Source of the DNA: Tetrahymena elliotti 4EA
Lineage: Eukaryota > Ciliophora > Oligohymenophorea > Hymenostomatida > Tetrahymenidae
NCBI GenBank assembly: GCA_000231825.2
Contig: JH720296.1
Coordinates: 1,315,666-1,379,665 of the forward strand
Direction of reading: 5' to 3'
DNA length: 64,000 bases
Each line of letters starts with the position of its first letter. The stretch's first letter is position 1. Positions 12,026 to 25,800 of this stretch are shown here, piece by piece. Made by a program: the position numbers and the translations under genes. The notes under the pieces were generated by a model. It searched no databases and was not told the DNA's origin. It worked only from the letters and a program-made list of their open reading frames with translations.

Positions 12026-14428
12026 TCATAAATGTTCCTCTTTCTACTTTTTTTTTATTTCTTCATTGTGATTATAAATTTATTATTTTGTTATTGTTGT
12101 TGTAGAAAGTTCCTTAGTTCTAATATCTATTACACTAACTTTCTCTTAGAAATTTACTTTCTTAAATGTTTTATAACTTTTTTAGGGTGTAATATCAAAG
12201 GTTTAACTATTGGAGTGAGATGATTAAATTGTTTTTTCACTAGTTGGTGGAGAATTAAAGATGTTTCTAGTGTTTTATATTTTTTTGTTTGTTTCGTTTT
12301 CACCAAATTCGCTGATGTGGGATAGAGTTTTAAGTGAAGCAGTTCTCTTTTTAAGAATACTTTTTACTTACTTAACATTTGCTTATCCAAAAAGATTTTA
12401 ATTGATCACGTTAAATTACTTTTGCTGGTTGTTATTCCTTAAATTAACATTATCTTCAGTTGAACACTCGTTTTTAATAATTTTAATCATATACTTTTTT
12501 GTATCAGATTTTTATGGAGTTTAACTTTCAAGATTCTATAATAAATTTGTTATTTAATCTTGCCCATCTTATAACATACTCAAACCTAATTTAGGCTCGC
12601 TTTTGTGTCTAAGCTGAAAATTTTACCTATTCTCATCGCTTTCTAAAACTTACTGATTCTTATTAAAATTATTATTAAATGAAGTTCTCTACGACTGAAA
12701 GTTAGTTTAAAAACTTGCCTTTTTCTCTATATTGTCTGAAATATTAGAGTTTTAATTCAAAAATATTTATTTATTAGACTAACTATCTTAGTTTTAATCT
12801 ACCTTGGTTGTATGATCAAGTTTGGTGAATTAAAATTAATTATTTTCATTTGAAGGTAATATAGGAAATTTAGTATCTTTTATCAACCTTACATCTGCTT
12901 ATTTATTTTCTTAAAAAATAAAATTTTATTAATAGCCTTATTTCTCAGCAGTTTAATTATCATTCAGATAATGCAAAATTTAACCTTTATTTTCATTATT
13001 ATTTTAGATATCTTATGAGTCTCCTAAACCAGATCCATTTAACTCACTGTTAAGTTCATTCATCCAAGATTGCAGCTTATTTTTACGTTGCTTATAAGTT
13101 GACTTTTTTTGTTAAATTATCATATCCATTGGTGAAGTAGAAGTTTGTAATTATGGTGGCTTTGAGTTAGGTGTAAATAAAATTTTTTGTAGAACACTTT
13201 ATGAAGGTTAAACTTAGCTTTCTACCTATTAATTAGGTACTAAATTTTCCTATGTGTTAGAAATTGATTTAAAATGTGATGGTTAATTTATGTGCTATTT
13301 CTAATTTGACAGTAATTTTGTAGCAGCTGACTAAAAGCTGTCTTAAGATGAAGATAAATGCTCTGAAACATCTTGAGAACTAAATAATCTCTATTCCTTA
13401 GAATTTTTGCGGTCCAAAAAACGCCTCTACTAATTTAATGATTTGTAAGAAAAAATTTAGCTATTTGACAATTTTGATTATGGGGAGAGTAAAATCTGCT
13501 TTTTTTATGCTTGATTATCATTTGATGATTCTCTTTTAATTTCTTTTGCTAGAACTGGTTATTATATTTAATTATCTTTCTCTGAAAACCAGTCTTTTAA
13601 ATTTTCTTAATTTATTTTATTAATAGACTAACTTGAATTTTTAATTATATCTTGACATAGTTGATTAGTTTAAACATCAGGTTCTGTTTTGCACATGGTC
13701 TAAGAGTTTATATTATATTTTTTATTGCCATTATTAAATTATGACAGCTTTAAATTACTTATAGGTGGTAATTGTATTTCTCTTTCAGATAAAAATATTT
13801 ATTCATTTGAATTTATTTATGGATAATAACTATTCTCTCGATTTGAGGTTACCTTTATTAACTATGTGTTTAAACTTTGATTTTCTATTTAAATGTTTTT
13901 CTTTCCATATTAATTTTCAAAAAGATTTCTATTTTCATAACTTTTGAAGATTTAATGCTAAATAGGAAGATATCCTTACTCATCTCTTTACATTTATTAT
14001 TTATTTTCTTATTATTACTATTTTATTAATTTACCCTCGTTGAACATAATATTTTAGTTTTATTAACCTAGTAACTACTAAAGCTAAAAGGTACTATCAC
14101 TATTATTTACTACTTAATTTTTTACTTATTTTTGTGGAGTAAAGAAAGGAGCTTGTCTTTAAAATTGCTAGCCTCGATCTTCAAAAAAATTTTTTGTAAT
14201 CGATTTATTCATTAAAGTATTTTAAGCATTTTATCCTTCTAAAAATTAAGAGAGAGAGTTTGTAGAATTCCCCTTTTTTTATTACTACATTCTCCCGTTA
14301 GTTTAATTTTAAATGTCTTTTATTTATTGATAGGAGTTTTACTATGAATTTGTACCAAATACTCTGTTAGATTTAGTGATTGGATTAAATAAGTTGCTTA
14401 ATTCGGTGTATTTATTCATACCATCCAT
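12026..14428 (-). CDS. Q/N-rich protein with SILK and RVxF-type PP1-docking motifs
   Basis: One uninterrupted frame of 801 codons (800 aa) from ATG at 14428 to TGA at 12026-12028, with dozens of in-frame TAA/TAG glutamines. No folded domain is recognised; most is low-complexity Q, N, S and K. Near the C-terminus it reads VKSILKKRT, with SILK at residues 690-693, then FKKVNFQEKVSVIDI, with KVNF at 757-760. These fit the two best-known protein phosphatase 1 docking motifs ([GS]IL[RK] and [RK][VI]x[FW]), and SILK lies N-terminal to RVxF as in PP1 inhibitor-2. A role as a PP1-binding regulatory protein is inference from these motifs alone. The N-terminus is MDGMNKYTELSNLFNPITKS. Confidence 0.8.
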
Positions 14429-15320
14429 TCCAGACTATCTTATCTTTTATAAATTCTACAAGTTTATTTCACTATTTATTTCACTGAATTGATTAATATT
14501 TATTATTTTTTTTTGAGAAAAACTTATTATTGATAATATTGTTTACTATTTTTTAAATTAACTAAAATTATAAAAAACAAAGAAATAATCTTAAAAACAC
14601 AACACAAATATTTCTTTCTATCCAAATGCTTTCTTCAAAGCAGAGAATCTTTTCTATTTGTTGGATTATTTTTTCTAATATGCAATACTCAATTTTCATT
14701 ACTTTTTTATTATTCTTACTGTAAAAAAAGATTAAAGTTAATGTAACATAAAATTAATCAAGCTAACTTGATATTGAATCTTTAACATGTTTTGAATCTA
14801 AAATATTTCAAAAATTAAATCTTCAAAAATGACTTTAAGAAAAAATAAATTTGCAAACTGGTTTACTGATATTGCTGGAGAGATTAATTTTGTGTAAGAA
14901 ATTTATGATTAAAAAATTTTTTAAATTCATTTTTTTATGCAAAAAGTTTAAGAATAATTTTTTTAGTTTTTGATTTCTACTTTAAAAAATATTGGAAATA
15001 TTTTAAAAAAAGTGAAATTAAAGGATAAAGCTAGACTTTGTTTATAATTTAAACATTAGTAATAATAATAAACAATTAATGTTGTAATAATATGCTTGCT
15101 CTTTGAATGAAAAACAATAAAGTTTTTCAGTAATAGTTATTTATTTTGTACAATATTAAGAATTTTAATACTATTAAATAGTATTATTTAAGATATATTA
15201 AATTAATTATAGTTATTATATTATACTGACTGACTCAAATTAAATTTCAAAGAGCAATTATTCATTATTAGTAAGGCGCACAATCTAGAATCATATTATT
15301 TTACAAAAAAAACATTTTTT
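14429..15320. other. Divergent intergenic region
   Basis: Lies between two divergently transcribed genes (starts at 14428 minus and 15321 plus), so promoters for both must be here. AT-rich. It contains one weak plus-strand frame at 14829-15110 (listed separately). Confidence 0.6.
14829..15110 (+). CDS. Short open frame or unplaced 5' exon, doubtful
   Basis: ATG at 14829 opens a 93-codon frame to TGA. Its first 22 residues (MTLRKNKFANWFTDIAGEIN...) look protein-like, with Trp, Gly and Asp. After a good donor, GTAAGAAA at about 14895, composition turns into F/I/K noise. It may be a first exon whose partner I could not place: joining to the TPR gene at 15321 in frame did not work with the acceptors I tried. 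It may also be chance. Confidence 0.25.
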
Positions 15321-18300
15321 ATGAGTGAACTTGATAAGAGTTAGCAAAAAATAGACAGATTCTTGTAAAACAATAATTTTAAATAAGCTATTAACTATGT
15401 TACATCTTTAAAGTAGTCAGGCATGAGTCCTGAAAATGTATCTTATCTGCAAGTTTATATTTCAAAAAAGATGAACTAACCCCTTAATAAAAATATTTAA
15501 GAGCCAAAAAAAAAGCTTTCTTTAAAATCAGAGACTAGCTAAGATCTATTTTCTCCTAGATATTTATAAACAAAATTCTCTAAGTTTGAAAATTAATCAC
15601 AGTAGTTTAATCCTAATTTCTCTAATCCTCCATCTGTTAAAATGTCAAACAATATCCCAAAATTAGAAAATGCCTGCTTTTCAAGTTCACTCTCTAAGTT
15701 TGATGATCTTAATATCTAAAATACAAAGAGATAATCAATAAAAGATGGCAACCAAAAGTAATCAATGGGTAATTTTAAAATAAATAAGAGTGTTGTTAAG
15801 CTTCCTTCACTTAATAACTTAGAAAATGAAAAATATAATTAATTAAAATAAATTGTTAAGGAAAGCTTAAAAGACCTTAATGGAAAGATAAATTAGAAAT
15901 ATTTCAAGTCAAATGCTTTATTAGATTAGGCTAATTTTTACAATAAACAAAAGGAATATGATAAAGCTATAGAATATTATGACTAAGCAATGGAAGTAGA
16001 TACTAATAATATTAATATTCTTGTTGGTAAAGGTGATTGCTTAAGAAAATAAGGATAATTTGAAGCAGCATTAGAGTGTTATGAATATGGAATGAATTTA
16101 AATCCACCTCATAAATATCAGTTTAAAATACTTTTTAACAAAGGTAATATTTACAAATGTTAGGGAAAAACCAAAGAAGCTATTGAATGTTATTCAAAAG
16201 CTAGCTTACTAGACCCTTCAAATCCTAATACTTATTTTAACAAAGCACTGGCTTTTTATAGTCTGGGTGAGCTAGATGAAGTTATTGATAATTATTCGAG
16301 AGCTGTTAAAAATAATCCAAAAGATTAGCATGCTCTTCTTAATAAAGGTAAAAAATAATTTCTAAGTTATTTAAAAACCATATTTGATTTGTTGTTAAAT
16401 AAGAAGTCATTTTAATTTAGGTTACAGCTCTTTTCATTATTTATTTTAAGAAAAACTATCAAGTAAATCTAATTTTATAACTTTAAAATAAATCTTGCTG
16501 CAAAATATTATCATGGCATCCATTAAAAATTTTCCAAATAGATGATCCTTTGAAATTATTAAAATTTGATTTGCCATTTTTATTTTATTTTTAAAAAATG
16601 TTTGATCTTAATATCATTATGAATTATTTATTGAATAGGCATGGCTCTAAGAGAAATAGGTGAGTTTGGGCCAGCTGTTGAATGTTTTACAAAAGCTTCT
16701 GAAATGAAGGCTAGAAATGCAAGATAATATCTAAATAAAGGAAATGCTTTGTTTTAGATTGATAAGCTTGAAGAGGCTCTTTATTGTTACAAAAGAGCAA
16801 TAATTATAGAAAATAATTTTTATGAAGCATACTTAAATATGGGAGTTGTATTAAATGAGCTAGGTAGAACTGTCGAGGAGTTAGAGTGCTATAAAAAAGT
16901 TTTAGAATTAAAGCCAGATGATATAAAAGCTTTATATAACCAGGCAATAGCCTTAAGAGAAATAGGAGATGTGGAAGAAAGTGTTAAAATATTTGATAAA
17001 GTAATAAATATTAACCCTAAGATGGTAAACGCTTACATAAATAAAGGCTTAAGTTAATACATATTAGGTTAATTCAAGGAGAGTTATAATAGTTATAAAG
17101 AGGCTTTGAAGATTGACTCTAATTCAATTGAATCTTATATCAATATGAGTTAATGTCTTAGGTAAATGAAAAAAGGTAGCAAAGCTCTTAAATTGCTATC
17201 TAAAGCTCTTAAGATCTCTCCAAATAATTTTGAACTACATTTTTAGATTGGAGAAATATATAAATCAATTTTAAACATAAAAAAAGCTCTTGAATCATAT
17301 GGTAATTCTATACAATTAAATCCGATTTATTCAGAAGCTATCTTTTAAAAAGGAGTTTGTTTATAAATTGTTAACGAACTTGAATCTGCTAATAAGTGCT
17401 TTGATCTATGTATTAAATTTAATCCAAGTAATCCTTAGCCTCATATTAACAAAGGTCAGATTTATGAAGTACTAGGAAAGCTGAAATCAGCTCTCAGATA
17501 ATATGACATGGCAGTAACTTTAAAGAATGGATAAGAAAATGATGATTTAGCCTTATTGTGTAAAGCTCATGCTTATAGAGAAAAAGTTGGAGAAGAAAAT
17601 AAATAAAATGCAATAGAGATATACAATCTTCTAATTAATAGAAAAAATAATAACCCCAATATTAAATTCTATGCATATTTAGGATACAGTGCTATAGTCA
17701 TTAAAGAAATTATAACTAGTAATCTAAAAGCTTTGGGCAAATTCTCACCAATAACTGAATCATATCAATCATCATAAGTTTCTTCACAAGCTTAAATAAG
17801 TTAACCCTACATAAATCAACAAAATTAATAAAATTAACTTATTCAAATAAATCTAAAAAATGGAAGTGATACTGATAGAAAATTAAACTAAAATTTATCT
17901 GGAGCTGAAATAGAAGATGCTTATTTTCATCTTTTTTGCCTTTTAGCAAGTGAAATAGAAAGAATGACAACTTTTACCAATTCAGAGATCTAAAAAATTT
18001 AAGATGAACAAAAACAAGATTTTTCTCTGACGCTTCTTTTAAGGTATCTTAATCTTAAGAAGAAATAAGGAGTGAATTACTTAGGAATGGGCAATGCTAA
18101 GCACATTGTATACATGATATTGTCATATATTTTTATAGGGTTAAAAAAAAGAGAAAGAAAGGAATATGATGAATCTATTCTTTATTTTGAATTCTTGATG
18201 AATTTAGATAAAGATTTAGAAATATTCTGTAGATATCAAAGTTTTATTTCTTATCTCTACAGTAATTACTTCTAAAATAATAAAAAGATTTCTTTTCCTC

Positions 18301-21300
18301 TCTCAGAAGTTATAGCCAAAGGACATTCTTCAGAAATATATGAAATTAGTTTTGATAAGAATCAAATAAATGAAAATGAGTTTTCAGAGGAAGATGGAAC
18401 ATAATAGTAGAATAAATAATAGTAAGGATAGAACTAATAGCAGTAGTAAATAAAGTTAAGTAATGTAAGTAAATAATTATTAGAGAATTTTGAGAAGGAA
18501 CTTGTTTGTAGAAAGATAAAATCAAGTTTATTTAAAACTAGCAAAGATTAGCATTACAAGCAATTTGCAATTTAAAATATTTTAAATCATAGGAATATCC
18601 AAAAGATTAACTATATGTATTTTGATCATGAAGAAAATATTTATTTTATAGAACCAAAATAGAAGTATAATTTAGATGCTCATTTAGCATAATATATTGT
18701 CTCTTTTGAACAGAGATTAAATATACTACTCTAAATATCCTAAGCAGTTTAGTATTTACATTCTAATGGAATAGTTCATGGTAATCTGTCCATGAAAAAT
18801 ATTCTTATTAGAAGTAATGACTTTATTCCTTTAATCACCGATTTTAGAAATTCAAGAATCATATTAAGCACATACCATTCTTCTTCATTCTAGAATATTT
18901 AATAAACTAATTCTAAACAACCTACTTTATTTTTCTCTGCCAACCACAATCCAAACAACTTTATCTCTCCTGATCTGACAATAGCTCTAGCTGAAGATAT
19001 TTATGCACTTGGAAAAGTGTTTGAAAAAATATTGTTAAAAATAGATCCATTAGATAGAATAACCAATAATTGGTATAAAAAAGGATTCACAACTTCTTTA
19101 ACTTTGTAAAAACTAATAAGGAATATGATAGAACACAATAAAATATACAAAAGACCTGATATAACAAGAGTCATAGAGATACTATAATTTGAAAGCATAG
19201 CTGCTATGCTTTATAACATATATTAAGGTCCTTTTTAATCAGTTTCAGGTGTATAATCAATTGCAAATTCAGCAAGTAAAAATAATTCTTAGGTTTTTAA
19301 TTAGATGGGAGGGTTGAATAGCTAAAGCATGAAAAACGTATTTCATGGTCATAATTTATCTGGCAATAATAGTGGTATAGTGACTCCAGCAAATAATAAT
19401 GTCTCAACGTTAAATCTTTTACAGCAATAATAACAACAAATTTAACACTAAAATATAGTCGATAATAATTAGTACTCTCATGTTCAAACCCCGATTAACT
19501 CACTACCTAGTAGTCAAAATGTCAAACTGAGTAGAAAATAAATTAAAAAGGTAGTTCCATTCTAAATTTTTGCTAGTGAGTTAGAGGATATCAAATAATA
19601 CCATAAGTAAGCTATGCAGCTCAAGGTAATTTCAATAAATGATGTAAACTCAATTTTAATTGAGAAAATGGCAAAAGTACTTAATTTTTAATATATTTAT
19701 GTTTAAGATCTTTTGAATAGAGATCTGTTCTTGAACTCTTTAAGTGATGTGAACATTAATTTTTTGGTTATTGTTATCAAGCAAATTTAAGATTGTTCAT
19801 CAAGTGATCAAATTAAGTTAATTTAAGAATTCTTAAATGCCATCAAAGAGAGAAATAAACGCTTAGAAACTGAAAATATCTATTAATATTCTCAAGCTCG
19901 TTTACTTTATCGTCTTATTGGTCGTAGTGATCCTGAAAAATACAGGTATAAATTGATGTAAAAATTACAATTTAAGGATGAGTATATTAACATAGCTTCA
20001 GTTTTTCTATCAGATGGAATAGAATTTATTGAAAATTCTTTAAGAGCATATTTATTGGATTCTCTTCCAACTATGTTGTATCAATTATCCAAAGCTAACT
20101 TAAATAACTTTACATTTCCTAACACTTATTCAATTTAGAAAAAGAAATTATCTATTATAGAGATGTTTTTAGAAGTAATTTCCCCTCTTCAAATTTCTCA
20201 AAATGAAATTGATAAAATTGCTAAAGATAGTGCAAACCATTAGAAGCTGCTTTAAATACTTAAATTTGATGGTTACTTAAGAAGTGTAGGAGATGGAGTA
20301 TATGAATTACTATTTAAGCCATTAAGAGAAATAGTTGAAAAAATTTATGTCTATCAAAAGAGTGATAATTCTGTCATAGATCAATCATCAGCTCCTCAGA
20401 TATCAGCAAAAGACTTTTACAAATAAAAAATTAGAGCAATAGCTGATCTAGGTAATATTAAGACATTTAAAATCAGTTTTTTCTATAATTTTTTTAAATA
20501 AAATAGAAAAAGAAATCGAAAAAATAAAGAAATCAGCAAAACAATATCTTAAAACTAACATAGCTAAAAGATCAGTTGCTAACATTAATGTTGATATTAA
20601 TGAAGATTACTTTAATAAAAAATAATCGAATATATCACCTAAATTAGATAATAAGCAAGAAAAGAATTCTGCAAGTAAATATTTTATTTATTTAATTGTT
20701 TATTTGATAAATATTAAAAAGACAATAATAGAAAAAATATTATCACACATAAAGATAACTATTCTAGCCCTAATCTGTTGCCAGAAAAATTATCATCTTT
20801 AATAAATATTTCTTAATTAGATGAAATACAACCTAATTATGGTTAGAAGAAAACCGAGAAGCGCCCAAATCTAAATTTAACATCAGGACTCTCTAATCAT
20901 GGTAAAAGTTCTTACTCATAATTGAATGAAATTGATGATAAGATCTAAGCTAATGAACAACTGAATATTTAAGCTCAAAAATCAAAATAACATACCGAAT
21001 CTAACCTAAACGAATAGAACGAATTATATGTTGCTCCACCACGTACAATAGTAAGTATTGTTGTGGATGAGGCTGACAAGCATATAAGGTAAGTTAAGTT
21101 ATACAAATAATAACTGAAAGAATAGAATAATGAAGATAGTAATACAGAAGCTCACTTATCTACAAGAAATACTACCAATAACCAATCAGAAACAACTCTT
21201 ACTTAACCTAATACTGATAGGAAAAGTAAAAAAAACTTATCAGAGAGAAAAAATTAAAGTCCTACAAAACCAAACCAGAAAAATTAAGACACAAAAATAT

Positions 21301-22070
21301 CCTCAAAGAGCAACATTCAGCCATTCGATGAAAAAAATTCCCCAACTAAATAAAATAATGCTTAGACATAATCTTAATCAAATTAATAAAATCAATAAAA
21401 CTAATAATTGCAATAGTAAAACTAGTATTTAGCAAGTTGCCATGCAGATTTAGTTGAAGAAGAAAATTACAACTAGTTTGTTAAAAATCATATTAAGCAA
21501 ACCATTTTTGGTGAATCTCAAAATGAAATTTAAAACAACCCTAAATAAAACAATAGTAAGAAGCTCTAATTCTCATTTAACAACCTACCAAGTGATGATG
21601 AAGAAGAAGAAGATGATAGTGATGAAGAACTAGATTAGATTTAATCAATAGTAATTAATAGTAATTATCAGAAAAATCAGCTAAAACTAGCAAGTATAGG
21701 AGGCGGATTAAAAAATTAATAAGCTTAATAATAAAACAATAAAGAGAAAAAGAACATGGTGGTTGAGTAAATAAAATTGAAAAAGTTAAACTTTAGTGGT
21801 ATTAGTTCAGGAGAAAGTATGACATAACTAAATAACAAATCAAATTCAAGTGCTCTTTAAAATACAAGTGCCCATGTTGATAATGAAGATAACAAAAATT
21901 AATTTGATGATGAAACAAACTTTGAAGGAAGAAATGATTAAAGAGAAATCAAAAAGTAATTTATTAATCAAAATGGAATCTTAAATGCCAAGGTTTCCTT
22001 AATGGAAAATGTATATTCAGTAGAATTTAATGATTTAAAAACTCTCTATGATAAGTCAATAAACTTATGA
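15321..22070 (+). CDS. TPR-repeat protein fused to a degenerate protein kinase domain
   Basis: Exons 15321-16347, 16639-20451, 20507-20674 and 20722-22070 sum to 6,357 nt (2,118 aa) with all phases matching. Residues ~1-190 are S/K-rich. From ~195 to ~650 runs an array of about a dozen tetratricopeptide repeats (for example YDKAIEYYDQAMEVDTNN, KEAIECYSKASLLDPSN, VEELECYKKVLELKPDD), with weaker helical repeats to ~880. A kinase-like domain follows (~890-1200): VCRKIK carries the candidate ATP-site Lys. The catalytic loop reads VHGNLSMKNIL (near 1054) instead of HRDLKxxN, and the DFG position reads DFR (near 1076). Family knowledge says loss of the catalytic Asp and of DFG Gly means pseudokinase. 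A conserved-looking helical region (~1315-1610) and an acidic, Q-rich tail follow. TPRs usually bind protein partners; a scaffold role is inference. TGA is at 22068-22070. Confidence 0.9.
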
Positions 22071-22849
22071 AAATAGTGTATGGTACTCAAGTTAAAATCA
22101 AATTCTATTTTTCTTCGAAGAATTAATTTTATATTGTAAAAAAATAGCTTTCTACTCTCTCTACTACTAATAAGGATTTATTCAAATAGATGTTTATATG
22201 AGACAAATTACTTTGTTAAATCCTCTAGTTTCTGATGTATTTAAAAAATCAATTAAATTTTCACTTTATAATAATTAATAATTAATTGAATTTTACTTTT
22301 GTTTTTGATATGAGTGTTTATATATTTGTAAATTAAAATGATTTTATATACAAAATTTATTGTTTAAAAATTTAGTAAAATATCTAAAAATTTATTTTTA
22401 AGAAGAAATGTTTCAAAGCCATATCTAAATTTGTTAAAAAATTTTTAATATTTGAACTAATCATCAATATTCAAATCATTATTTTTATAAATATAATATA
22501 ATTAGTGTATTATAACATAAATTTATTACTTTTATTTTAAAATAAAAAAAGAATTCTTCCAAAAAATTTAATAACAGTCAATAAATTTTCAGATTCATGA
22601 TATGATTAAATAATTTTTTTGGATTCAAAAATCATAAATATTTGATTGTTCTACTATTTATGTTTTAAATTTATTGTAAATATTTTTTGTTATTTTATTT
22701 AGGAGGTTGATAAATTTTAATTATTTATTAAGAAGTTTATTTAACAAAATCATCTTTTACAATTTATAAATTTATGTGTGTATTTATTTAATTTAGAAAT
22801 TAATTAATTATAAAAATTTAATTTATTAAGTAAAATTAATTGATGTTAA
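22071..22849. other. Convergent intergenic region, no gene seen
   Basis: AT-rich DNA between two converging gene ends. It must hold both 3' UTRs and polyadenylation sites; no distinctive signal stands out. Confidence 0.6.
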
Positions 22850-25800
22850 TCAGTATTTTTTATAGAAAGAATCATCTTGGTCAATATGTCTGCTACTCAC
22901 AGATTAAAAATCTGGATTTATTGATTTGTTTCTGAGTTGATAATTATTATGGATCTAAGAATTGCTCATCATTAATACTCTATTTGAAGCAGATGATGAA
23001 GAAGTGTTTCCGAATATATTGCTACCTCCCTAATTTGGATTTTCACCTGTGCTAGAACCTCTTCCAAACTTTTAAAGGAAATTTATTGTTTTTGCACTAA
23101 GTCTATATCCTAGATTAGAGGGCTATTTAGAATTAGAGAAAGAAGTATTGTGGTTTTAATTAGTGTTGTAGTTAGAAAAACTTTTATTTAAACCAGCTCT
23201 ATAAGTGCTATTAGAATTAACTGTATTGATGTTTTATTAGCTTGTGTCCATAAATTCTTAATTATTATGAAGAGGAGGACGATAAAAATGGTGGAAACTA
23301 TGATTTAAATTACTAGTACTATTACTACTTCTTGAATCAAGCTATTACTGTTAAACAAAAATATTTTCTTATTGTTGTTGGAATTAGTTTAGTCGAGGGT
23401 TATGCTTTTAAGAAGTCATTGAATATTCTTAATATTGATATGGTTTTTACAATTATAGATTAACTAAACTGCTTGTTGAGGATGAGTTATTATTTCCAGT
23501 ACGTGATGTATTCGAGACCATAGGATTTGTAATTTGTGTAGGCTATAACTAGATTGGTGGTTAACTTGTTGAATCATCTGTTAATATTTACATATTTGAA
23601 GAACTGTCATTTTTTTTCATAAAAATGTTTTATTATTGCTAAAATAATATTTAGCTCTAGTTTTCACGATTGAAACCAAACTGTTAAGCTCCAAAAGTAT
23701 TTGGATTATTGGTATTATTTTTTTTACTATTGCTTCCATTAGTTATAATACCTTATTTGGTTTTATTACCTCCTGCACTGCTAAAGAAAGGTTTATTCTT
23801 AGCTTCTTGAAGTATTGATTGAGAGAGATTTGAATTTAAAGGTGATGGCAAAGGTGTTTCAAAGTTAGAATTTTGTTAAATTGATGGTTGCTACATAGTT
23901 TATATATTCAAAGTAGATTCGTTTTAGTTTTGTGATAGCTCACTAAGGGTTTGTTAATTTTTTTAAGGGTCATTTAATAAAATATTGGTTTGAGAGATAT
24001 TTTGACCTTTTTTCTTAGATAAATTTGTATTGGGAGATAGTGTTGTTGGTGTGTTAGAACGATTGACATTGCTAATATTGAATTAAGAGAAATTTAATTA
24101 AGAGTTATTGCATACTGAATTATAAGCTAAATATTTCAATGTATAAATTTTAAGCCTTTTTTGATAAGAATCTTAGAAATGCTTAAGTAAATAAAAAGCA
24201 CTACAGAACCTTGTATCTATATGCTTAGTGTTTATTTCTTCAATTTACTAGCAAGCAGCAGTTGCGATTCTCTTTTGCATTACAAAATCTATCCATTTAA
24301 TAAAACTTCTCTTCACTTATTGCTATCTAGTTTCTCTTTTTTCTAAATAATTTGCAAACAGAGCTGTGGCCAAGCATTTAGATTTAGCTTTCTTTTCTAT
24401 GGTTAAATCTTCAAGTCTCTTTTAAATTATGATAAAATATTAAAATAAAAATGAGAATAAAATAAAATTTAGTTACTGTTTCTATTTCTATTACCTCTTC
24501 CCTTTTCACTCCTAACTCATTCATTATATTTGATGATTGAACTTTATTTTTTTCTAATTCAATTTTGTAAGACATTAATTACTTTTCTAGATCAATTACC
24601 TGTTAATTAATCGTAAAAATTTAATTTAAGCAATGATTTTATTTGTTAAAATGATTATATTTACTTTTTCAGAGTTTTGATCTTTTTCAGTTATCAATCT
24701 TTCATAATTTTATTGTTTCCAAACTGAAAAATATTTAGAAATATTTGTTCTTAAGTGTCTTTCTCTGATATTTCTACAATTATTAAGATGTAACTTCTCT
24801 TTTTGTACTCTTTCTTTTAATCTGTTTCTAATGCTTCTACAAAGTTTTATGATTTTCTGCTATACTGAGTCATTCAACTAAAAATCTGAAACAGTTTCGC
24901 ACGCTAAAACTATATCCAGATAAATTAAAGTTATATTATTGATTCATTTTAAATTTTTAAATTTTACTAAAATTTTTTGATTGATCCATGTTTAAGTTGA
25001 GTAATACTGTTTGCACAGACTACTTTTCACGAGCAGAAAGATTAGTTGACAAAATGGGGTAATTCAATATTTCACTTCCACTTTCAAAGGAACTCTCTTT
25101 GTTAATAATTTAATTAATGTAATAAATTTATTCATTTTCTAGTTGCTAATTTTCCAATTTCTTCCAGATTGGGTTAAGTTGAGTTACTTTTCTTGTATTC
25201 ATATTTATTAATACAAATTAAATTTATCTCAGATTATTCAAGTGTCTTGTAATTTTTTTGTTGCTAAAGCAAACATCAATTGTGCGCAGAATATTTCTTA
25301 GAGTAGGGTTATCAATTTTATCTATTGCTTCTTGTACTGCCTTAAATACTAGTTTAGTAGGTTAAGGTCTAACAAATAACTCTGTTTTCATATCATTAAA
25401 AATCTCCTAAAGCCTTGTTTGGTATAATTTTTAGATCATTTTACTGATAACAACTGATTTAAACTTTTCAGTCCTTGCTTCTTAAACATTATTGTTAACT
25501 AAATTACCAAAGCAATAAGCAAGAATTAATTTATTTCTCTTTTCTAGAAGATTTTTTATCTTTATCAAGGCTTACTTTTTCATTTCTCTTGTATTAATAA
25601 AATTTTATATGGCTACAAATGTTTCTTTATATTTCCTTAGGTTGACATTTTTAACTAATTTGGTTAAATAAAGAGCTTTCACTTTTGAAATAGTTTGATT
25701 TTTATTCATTTAGAAAGCAAACTAATTTTTCTTAAGGCTTTCTAAAGCAAAATGTTTGTTTCTATTAAATAATTTCTTCATCAGCTAAGCAAATTTTCCT

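Noticed and set aside
12026..14428. Many TAA/TAG codons suggesting a pseudogene
   Set aside because: They are Gln codons in this code; the frame of 801 codons has no internal TGA, which chance would not give.
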